Source: Gnetum montanum
Lineage: Eukaryota; Streptophyta; Gnetopsida; Gnetales; Gnetaceae
Direction: 5' to 3'
Assembly (NCBI GenBank): GCA_015680685.1
Contig: MNCI01014299.1
Location: 1,684-65,683 of the forward strand
DNA length: 64,000 nt
The notes beneath the pieces were generated by a model that made no database searches, was not told the origin of the DNA, and was given only the letters and a program-made list of their open reading frames with translations. Numbering within the stretch: position 1 is the first letter of the stretch; the number at the start of each line of letters is the position of its first letter. The position numbers and the translations under genes were made by a program. This document shows, one piece after another, positions 57,101 to 64,000 of this stretch.

Positions 57101-57187
57101 TTTGTGGTGTTTCATTGGCCCCTCTTTGTTGACGCTTGGAGGAATTGACCCGAGAAGCGTCAACAAAGAAGTGCAAAACACCACAAG
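57101..57187 (-). other. Polypurine-tract hairpin of element D
   Basis: Inner arms TCTTTGTTGACGCTT (57123-57137) and AAGCGTCAACAAAGA (57155-57169) pair perfectly over 15 bp; outer arms TTTGTGGTGTTT (57101-57112) and AAACACCACA (57176-57185) pair over 10 bp. The LTR edge at 57114 and the polypurine tract fall within the structure. Confidence 0.82.
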
Positions 57188-58094
57188 AAACTTGATATAG
57201 ACTTTGTCCTTTGCCACTTGACTAGACGTCATCGCACTGTGTTCAGTAGTACATGGGATCGGGAAAGTGGAATTTTGTATCTGGGGGTCATGGAGATTGT
57301 GAGGATTGATAACTGATCTAAGGGACTATGCAGGGGAAAGGGGATGCTCTAGTGTGCAACATGTTGGTCCTTGTCAATAGCCATTGTTTAGCAGACTCGA
57401 AGTTCAAACATGCGATGTGCATCCTTTGGCGGAACAAGGCTCTTGGTTAGTGTTCAAGAGAACTTGTTGGCAAGACTAAAGCTACGGGAGGATGTGTTAC
57501 ATTCTTTGGAGGAACAGGGCCCGTGTTTAATGTTTAGGGGGGACCCGTTGGCGGATAGCCAAAGCCATGCAACTGAATGCTTCTTGACCGTTTTGGACAT
57601 GAGTACTTGGTTTTTTTTTTGGAGGTTTGCGTTGATCTTGTACTCATGCTCAGGTGCCAGGCCATGTGTTGCAACTGCTGTAACGGGTTGCAGTGTGCAA
57701 CAGTGTGCTTAAAGTTGTGAATGGATTCGGTGTATCGGAGGTCGGTAAACAGATAGTGAGTATACCGGAAATGGGAATGTACTAGTGAATAGTTTGATTT
57801 AGTCTCACCATGTGTGCTGTGAACATTGTCCCATCTTGCTGCTTGCGACGAGATGCATTCCTATGCGAAAACCTTTGGGTGTCATCTTGCAAACATAACT
57901 CCAAGGATACAAGAAAACCATGAGTGAATAAGCGAGCTTAGACTTACACGGCTGCAGATGAAACAAAGATACTGGAGGAGGTTCTGAGCGCTGTGTATGA
58001 ATGGCGGCGATGTTGATGAGATTGTCAGATGGTGAGCGACGCAATGATTCGGATGAGCGAGTGTGGCTATGGAGTGAAGAGCCAGAGATGAACG
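57188..58094. other. Element D 3' non-coding region
   Basis: The first 260 bp are homologous to E 49890-50200. A duplicated block with CTTTGGCGGAAC and CTTTGGAGGAAC lies near 57425 and 57505. No domain seen. Confidence 0.5.
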
Positions 58095-58430
58095 TCCCAG
58101 TTTATAGTCTTAACGGACTATCATGGGTTAGTTTTATGTCGTAACCTGTTGGACATTGCCCGTTTAGCATCGTGGCAGACGTTACATTGCCAGTTTCTAG
58201 TCTTGGCGGACCATGCAGAGGCAAGCCAGTTTATAGTCTTAGCGGACTCTGATGGTTGTGACAGTGGCAGTTTAATGTCATGCCGGACGAGTGCTAGTTT
58301 ATTGTCATTGTGGACACTGTGTGGTATCAGTTTATAGTCATGATTCCAGGACTGTTGTGGTGTCAGTTTTAAGTCGTAACCCAGGACTGTTCTGTGGTAT
58401 CAATTTACCGTCATGATTCCAGGACTTGCA
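58095..58430 (-). repeat. TTTAAACTGG-like motif array after integrase in D
   Basis: About nine units of 35-40 bp with CCAGTTTATAGTCTTAGCGG, CAGTTTAATGTCATGCCGG and similar. Same place and motif as 12135-12412 in element A. Confidence 0.78.
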
Positions 58431-58447
58431 CGTACCTGAGCTTGTAC

Positions 58448-59469
58448 TCAAATGTAGAATGGTTTTAGATACAAGTGATTGGTCAGATTGGCAAACTCAT
58501 TTCCTTCCATGTCAGCTAGCTTGAATGCTCCATTGTCCAATGCTTTGGTGACCAAGTAAGGCCCCTCCCAGTTGGCTGAGAATTTTTTCGGGTGTTCCCG
58601 AACAGCCTTAAGCACAAGGTTACCTTCTTTGATAGGGTGCTTGTTGATGTTATGCCGATGTCGCTGCCGTTGCTATTTTTGGTACTAGTCAATCTGATCG
58701 AGTGCACATATGCGTTCCTCCTCCACCGAGTCTAGGTCAATGATACNGTTGACGTTTGGTGCATAGTACGGTATGCCCACAATGCGTATATCAATTGCTC
58801 GTGCCATTTTCTTTTGCTCTGGATAAGCATTTCCTTAAGTATGGTAATAATCATCTTGTTTGTTGCTTCCACTTGTCCATTGCTCTAAGGATAGTAAGGG
58901 GATGAAAATGAGTGTTTGATCCCCAGACTGTCACAAAAGGTTCGGGTTTCGGCACTGCTAAATTGTGGCCTGTTGTCAGTGATAATTGTCAGGGGGATGC
59001 CAAAACGGGTTACAATATTTTCAAGAATGAAGTTGCACATGTGTTTAGATGTGGTTTTTCGAAGGGGAGAAGCTTCTACCCACTTCGTGAAGTATTCTGT
59101 CGCGGTTATGATAAAACCATGCCCTGCAGAAGATGAGGGTGTTATTGGGCCAATAAGGTCCAATCTCCATTTTTGGAAGGGCCATGTGATTTGCGCTGTG
59201 TGCAACTCATTTGGTGGTACATGTATTAGATTACTATGTTTTTGGCAAGTGCTACATATTTTGACCTTGGAAAGACAGTCATATTCCATGTGTGGCCAAT
59301 AGTAGCCTAAACGTCTTATTTTCGTCGCCATGGCTTTCGGCACTATGTGTCCTCCGCATAGTCCCTAATGTACCTGATCAACAATAGTTTAGGCATTGGT
59401 ACTACTAATGCATGTTAGCAATATGCCTTCGTAGGATCGATGACACAGTGTGTCCCCTACCAGGGTATA
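58448..59469 (-). pseudogene. Element D integrase, broken
   Basis: Reads GLCGGHIVPKAMATKIRRLG, YYWPHMEYDC and KICSTCQKH (zinc-binding region), then the core: KWRLDLIGPI, IITATEYFTKWVEASPL, LTIITDNRPQF, YYP-stop-SNGQVEATNK, so D, D and E are all present. The C-terminal block reads KFSANWEGPYLVTKALDNGA and ends LKPFYI and TGA. The residue after TDN is Arg where Gly is usual. A few stops and one N at 58747 interrupt the frame. Confidence 0.87.
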
Positions 59470-60060
59470 CTACTTAGAACATTTCTGCACAGCGTCCTGT
59501 TGCGCATTTGTTAGATGTCGTGGTGTTTCACCACGTAGAAGGTATTCTTTTATGTCATCGTACCATTCTATTGCGTGTGTTGTACTAACAGATGCAATTG
59601 GCAACGTGTCAAGGGTATCGGTGATTGGTCCAGCACAGCTGGTTATGGAGCTTGGCAACGTGTGGAACATGTCTGGTGATATGTTTAATGCTAATGTGGC
59701 TAACGCGTCTGCGATGGTGTTATCGTTTCTAGGGACGTGTTGCACATCGATGTTTTCGAATCACCTCATCAGGTGTTTTGCCAAGTCGTAGTATGGTTGT
59801 AAGTGTTGGGATTTACATGTATAGACGTCCGTGACTTGGTTTAGGACTAGTTGTGAATCGCCTCTGACTATAAGCCGCGTGATATCTGAAGCCAGTGCTG
59901 CCGCGAGACCTCTAAGGAGACCTTCATACTCTGCTATGTTGTTCGTACAATGAAAGTAGAAACGATAGGCAAAGGGTCAGATCTTCCCAGAGGGATAGGT
60001 AATGATAGTGGCTACACTTCCTCCTTGGGAGGTGGATGCTTCATCGAAGTTTAAAATAGC
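59470..60060 (-). pseudogene. Element D second (archaeal-type) RNase H
   Basis: Reads LNFDEAST, GGSVATIITYPSGKI, TNNIAEYEGLLRGL, IVRGDSQLVLNQVTDVYTCK and VQHVPRNDNTIADALATLAL. Compared with element A the GDS aspartate is kept here. Marks the Tat lineage (family knowledge). Interrupted by TGA in KI-stop-PFAYRF and LMR-stop-FENID. Confidence 0.85.
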
Positions 60061-61472
60061 ATCGTAGTCATTGGGTACTATGTCTATTGCGCTTACATTC
60101 TCATCCGGGAATTCTGGCTCTATAGTCGCTTGATCACGTGTTGGTGATGTGGCCATTTGATTTGCTATATCTTGACCCTTGACTGATGATTGCGTTATGT
60201 AGTACAGGTCAAACTCAGCTATCATGGCTTTCCACTGGGCTATTCGACTTGTTTAGTAAATGCTCCCTGTTATGGCTCTTAGTACATTGTCCTTGCAAAT
60301 TATGTAAACCTGGTTATGGAAGAGGTAATGTCACCATTTTCTTAAAGAAAAGACCAAAGCTAAACATGACTTCTTCATGTCGTTATACCTTTTCTTGTGG
60401 GAAACTAATGCATGGCTCAAGTAATATATAGGGACTTTGGTTTCGTCATCTTGTTTCTGGCAAAGCATAGACGTGATTGACGATTCTGAGGTGGCAAGGT
60501 AGATGTAAAACGGTTTATTGTTTTGGGGTGGATATACCGTAGGCAATCGGGCAAGTGCTGTTTTGATGTTCTCGAATGCTTCTTGGCACTGCGGAGTCCA
60601 TTCAAAATGGACGTTTTTGTGTAACAGGTGGTTCATAGATTTTAGTTTGTCCGTGAGTTTTTCTATGAAGCGCTTGATAAACTGCAATCTACCTTGTAGA
60701 CCTCGAAGTTCGGTAAGGTTGCCTGGCAGTTTCAGGTTTGTTATGGCCTTAACCTTATCGGGGTCTACTCGTATCCCTACTTAGGAGGCTATGAATCTAA
60801 GCATTTTGCCTATTTTAACGCCGAAGACACATTTTTTTGGATTAATTCTTAGTTCATACCTTAAACAACGCTTTAAGACTAAGTCGAGGTCTTGTACATG
60901 TTGTTCCGATGTTTTTGACTTAACCACGATGTCATCCACGTAATCGTTGAGTGATCGTAGCATGTAATCACTAAAGATAAACGTCATTGCTCTTTGATAC
61001 ATGGATCCAGCATTTTTGAGACCAAAGGACATCATTGTATAACAAAAGGTTCCCCATGGTGTCATAAAGGTTGTCCTGAGTTGATGTTCCGGGTTGATAC
61101 GTATTTGATTATATCCTGAAAAGCCATCCATAAAAGATAGTAAGGCATGTCCGGCAGTCAAATCAACGAGTTGATCGATGCTAGGTAGGGGAAAGTCATC
61201 TTTTATGGTTGCTACATTCAGATCTCAGAAGTCAATACATAGGCGAATGCTTCCATTTTTCTTCGGGACAATGACCATGTTGGACACCCACTCGGCGTAA
61301 TCAACAGCCCGAATGAACCCAGCCTGATAAAGCTTGGTGATCTCATTGTGAACTGCCAATGCCACCTCGGGTCTAACTTTTTGTGCTTTTTGTTTTACTA
61401 GTCTCAATTTCGGGTCAAGAATAATGTTGTGCTGGACAATTCTAGGATCTATCCCGGGCATGTCCGTATACT
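60061..61472 (-). pseudogene. Element D reverse transcriptase and RNase H
   Basis: Reads YTDMPGIDPRIVQHNIILDP, ITKLYQAGFIRAVDYAEWVS, VPKKNGSIRLCIDF, FPLPSIDQLVD, SFMDGFSGYNQIRINPEHQL, GTFCYTMMSFGLKNAGSMYQ and the catalytic LNDYVDDIVVKSK (60918-60952); then LRINPKKCVFGVKIGKML and the RNase H (FEWTPQCQEAFENI, PFYIYLATSESSIT, YYLSHALVSHKKRYN, CLALVFSLRKW). Stops are few (CGA-to-TGA-like in IDF-stop-DLN and KW-stop-HYL), so D is the best preserved pol here. The N-terminal part of the RT region is cut at 61472. Confidence 0.9.
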
Positions 61473-61777
61473 ACACTACAAGCACTAACTGATTATTTGC
61501 TAGGATCACAGGAGAAAACTACAAGAGACTAGCTATACTACTGACTAAATGGTATCAAATACATGGTGGGATGCTTGTATTTATATGAATTTATTATAAT
61601 TTCAACAATGCATTTATGACATAGTAGATGCAATGTATTAGGGGATGCTACAACATAGAAGCATTGTAGTAAGGGATGCTACAACACAAATGTGATGTTG
61701 CATCTATGACATCGTAAATGCAATGTAACATTTACAACATCTTAGATGCCATTTATTATCCATTTCATGCTTTATCA
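61473..61777 (-). mobile_element. Group G LTR fragment (G3)
   Basis: On the minus strand it begins TGATAAAGCATG after a CATGGGGGTA polypurine tract and reads through TCATATAAATACAAGC (TATA-like) and CTAGTCTCTTGTAGTTTTCTCC, which matches AATCTCTTGTAGTTTGTTCC of the G LTR at 46450. It stops at the junction with element D. Confidence 0.72.
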
Positions 61778-63400
61778 TACCCCCATGACTTATCAAAAAC
61801 TCATCCTCAAGTGACCAAAATAGGATCAAACTTATTACAAAATTGGAAAGTTATGAGATTATTGATTGACTCTAATAACTAATTGACTTTGAGTGTAACA
61901 TTGTATAGTTTTACTTGAGCAGATGTATTACAAAATGACAAAGAGCCTGGACAATCATCAAAGTTTACAAAATTATAGAGATCTAGTGGTGGTAGATTTC
62001 CAACCTTGATTGTGATGTTGATGCTTCTCTTCTATGCAAACATGTGATATTTGAGCTTTAATCCCTATATGTGCTACTATTTTTCCATGGGAATATCCTC
62101 TATTGTTCTCCTCTTAGCTTCATTTTCTTTACTTTTTACAAGACCTTCAATCTTAGAAATTCTGTTTGGCATCATTTGAAATCACCAAAGAATCAACATT
62201 AGACTTCATAATTTTTCATTAATTATTAACCCTTTCTAAATCCTTAGTTAGCTCAAAATTTGAAAAATTTTTGTTATGTAAGCTTAAGATGATTTCATAA
62301 TAATTATTCCCAAGGCTCTAAGATAACTAAAATCATCAAGTTGTTCAAGTTACTTTGATTATTTTTACTATTAGTTACCATAATGGTTGAAATTTGGGTG
62401 TTAGAAAAATCTCAAAAAGTACATCCTTAACCTCGCATCCCCCCATGATAAATGAGCTTAACTTTGGAAGTGCACATGTTTTCAAATAATTAAAATCAAA
62501 GGCTTGGTTCACAAGATGGTCAAAAAATTTTGAATTTAGAGGAAATTTGATATGAAAGCATTAAAGATAACTTGAAATTGATGAGAAGTTGATTGTAGAA
62601 TCATGCATAAGTTCAAAGAAGTAATCAATGATGTTCCTAAAGATGTGAGGTTTGGTTTAGAGCTATGATCAAAAAAAGTTATGCAAGTGGATCTTTCCCA
62701 AAGCAGGCTCCTACCATAATGCCCTTGCATAACCACTAGATGTCTATGGGAACCTTAGAAGTTAAATGTAGATCATGCCTTTGTTCCAAACAACACATAA
62801 TTTCCTTGGTTAGGATCTTACACTATACTATACAAAATCATTAGGTGCATAATTGCATGCAACAGTGAGGTGAATAATGAGATGAGAAGGGATTGTAGAG
62901 ATTCGGATATAAGGTACTTAACCATGTCTACAATAGGTTCTTGTGTCAGTTTTGATTAAAATGAACATCATACTTATCTATTCAAGTTTTAGACCAAGTT
63001 CATACCATTAACAATGATCTCACATTGATGTGTTTCTTCCTACCTACCATCATGAGTCCACAACAACCACATAGAATGAACATCACTCCAAAAAGAGAAT
63101 AAAGGATAATAAGGAAAGAAGGGCCTTAGTTAGAGGGGTGTCTTTAGGCATGGGTAACTTGTCTTTCTAGCCCCATAATTAGTGCTTGTAGTCTATTATT
63201 TNCTCTCTCTCTCTCTCTCTCTCTCTTATTTCTTTTCATGGGAATCACACCATGTAAAGAAATGATTTTTGTTTATTTGTTAACAATAGAAGTGATGGCA
63301 CGTTCCATGAGGAGTCATAGATCACAAGAAGGAAGTCAAGAAGAGAACCCAACAAATCCCCTTGAGATCACATCCTTTGTCATTCCCACTTGATGTTTCC
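61778..63400 (-). mobile_element. Group G internal remnant (G3)
   Basis: 61778-61960 in reverse reads AGAGTCAATCAATAATCTCA and TTTCCAATTTTGTAATAAG, matching the end of G2 at 45060-45110. 62700-63300 in reverse matches the post-pol spacer (AGAAAGACAAGTTACCCATG against 1450 and 30690; TTTACATGGTGTGATTCCC against 30557). Most of the additional ORF region is missing between them. No coding sequence recognised. Confidence 0.65.
63203..63236. repeat. (CT)17 microsatellite
   Basis: An uninterrupted CT run of 34 bp directly after a single N at 63202; its true length may be uncertain. Confidence 0.95.
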
Positions 63401-64000
63401 CTCTTTCTTCAAGGAACAATGATTAGTAGTTAATTTTTGTTTCATGTAAGAAGAATCATATTTTTTTTATGATAAAGACCTTTTATTTAGAGAAATAGAG
63501 GGATGGATGATGTGGGTCTTACTACATTACACAATTATTTACCTAATCTTCTTGATAGCATAGAACAAAAACCTAATACATGGTATAAATTCATAAAACA
63601 TAAAGGCAATGACTCAAGAAAAGAAAAAATTATAAAGAAATGATTTAAAATAATAAGAAATAAAAATCATATTAAGAGTTGAAAATTTTTTCAAGAAATA
63701 GAAAAATGATAAAAAATTATAAAACAAAAATAAGAAAAAGTGAAAATGCACTTATTAGTTCTTAATTCAAGAGGAGGAGGAGGGGGGCATCCCTCGATGG
63801 TGAAACTCATGGGTGAGCATTCATAAAATGGACCACACATTTCCTTGGTTATACACCATATGTTTTCCATTTATCAATTTTAATGATTTAATTTTTTACT
63901 TGGTAGCATATTTAATAGTGATGATGATAGAATTTTGATCATTTGAAAACATATCTTTAGCTAGACTAGAAGATGTTTTCTTTTTAAGGGGTGAAGAAAT
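63401..64000. other. AT-rich end of window, nothing recognised
   Basis: A- and T-rich sequence with a GAGGAGGAGGAGG purine stretch near 63770. No ORF, LTR edge or repeat that I can connect to the rest. Confidence 0.4.

Larger units (their letters stand above)
55921..57114 (-). mobile_element. Element D 3' LTR
   Basis: Right edge GTGGTGTTTCA at 57114 (element sense TGAAACACCAC), left edge around TGTGTGTACCGCC at 55923-55935. About 1.19 kb; contains TATAAAA on the minus strand (56491-56497) and the GCGTATACGC array. Confidence 0.8.
55920..61472 (-). mobile_element. Element D: autonomous-type Tat-like element, 5'-truncated
   Basis: Minus strand with RT, Ty3 RNase H, archaeal-type RNase H, integrase, motif array, 3' non-coding region, polypurine hairpin and 3' LTR (to about 55921). 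Gag, protease and 5' LTR are missing: homology ends at 61472 inside the start of RT (YTDMPGIDPRIVQHN) and joins group G LTR sequence. It lies inside the 5' LTR of the related element E. Confidence 0.8.

Overview
This window looks like non-genic chromosomal DNA from a seed plant with a large genome. A gymnosperm such as a conifer is my best guess, inferred from the many old, heavily mutated and deeply nested LTR retrotransposons; the sequence does not prove the taxon. I see no intact host gene, rRNA, tRNA or CRISPR array. The only host-like coding trace is a short receptor-kinase fragment at 741-994.

Almost everything else comes from two Ty3/gypsy groups. Group G is Athila-like: LTRs begin TGATGAG or TGATAAG and end CTCATCA, there is an FMDD-type reverse transcriptase, and a long extra 3' ORF carries a plant-transposon-like domain followed by coiled coil. 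Group T is Tat-like: reverse transcriptase with YVDD, Ty3 RNase H plus a second archaeal-type RNase H, integrase, a PBS of the form TGGCGCTAGAAGGAGG, and LTRs running from TGAAACA to about TAGTGACA/CTACA.

Layout: 1190-5418 holds the 3' half and LTR of a G element (G1). A second G element (G2) runs from about 4553 or 5419 to 46095 and is split twice. Element A (9154-29890, minus strand, group T, imperfect duplication CCTTT/CCTTC) sits in its pol. Element C (31196-41315, plus strand, group T, perfect duplication GTTGG) sits in its post-pol spacer. A 2.6-kb minus-strand LTR (26802-29389, duplication GTAGC, containing a 605-bp N gap) has inserted into the 5' LTR of A, giving three levels of nesting. 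Then come a further G LTR with PBS and gag (46257-48856, element F), the group T gag-protease element E (48857-55919, minus), the 5'-truncated autonomous group T element D (55920-61472, minus) inserted into the LTR of E, and an inverted remnant G3 (61473-about 63400).

The most unusual content is in the group T elements. Between the protease and reverse transcriptase of A lies a 4.5-kb gene on the opposite strand (16719-21176), whose seven exons join through canonical GT-AG introns into a reading frame of about 1,140 codons, now broken by stops. It is flanked on both sides by short tandem repeats carrying a TTAAACTRGC-like motif that recurs after integrase, after protease and inside gag. All four group T elements carry an imperfect hairpin that spans the polypurine tract and the first bases of the 3' LTR. 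Their LTRs carry arrays of short palindromes, different in each element. C and E have gag and protease but no pol and share the ends of the autonomous elements, so they look like non-autonomous partners.
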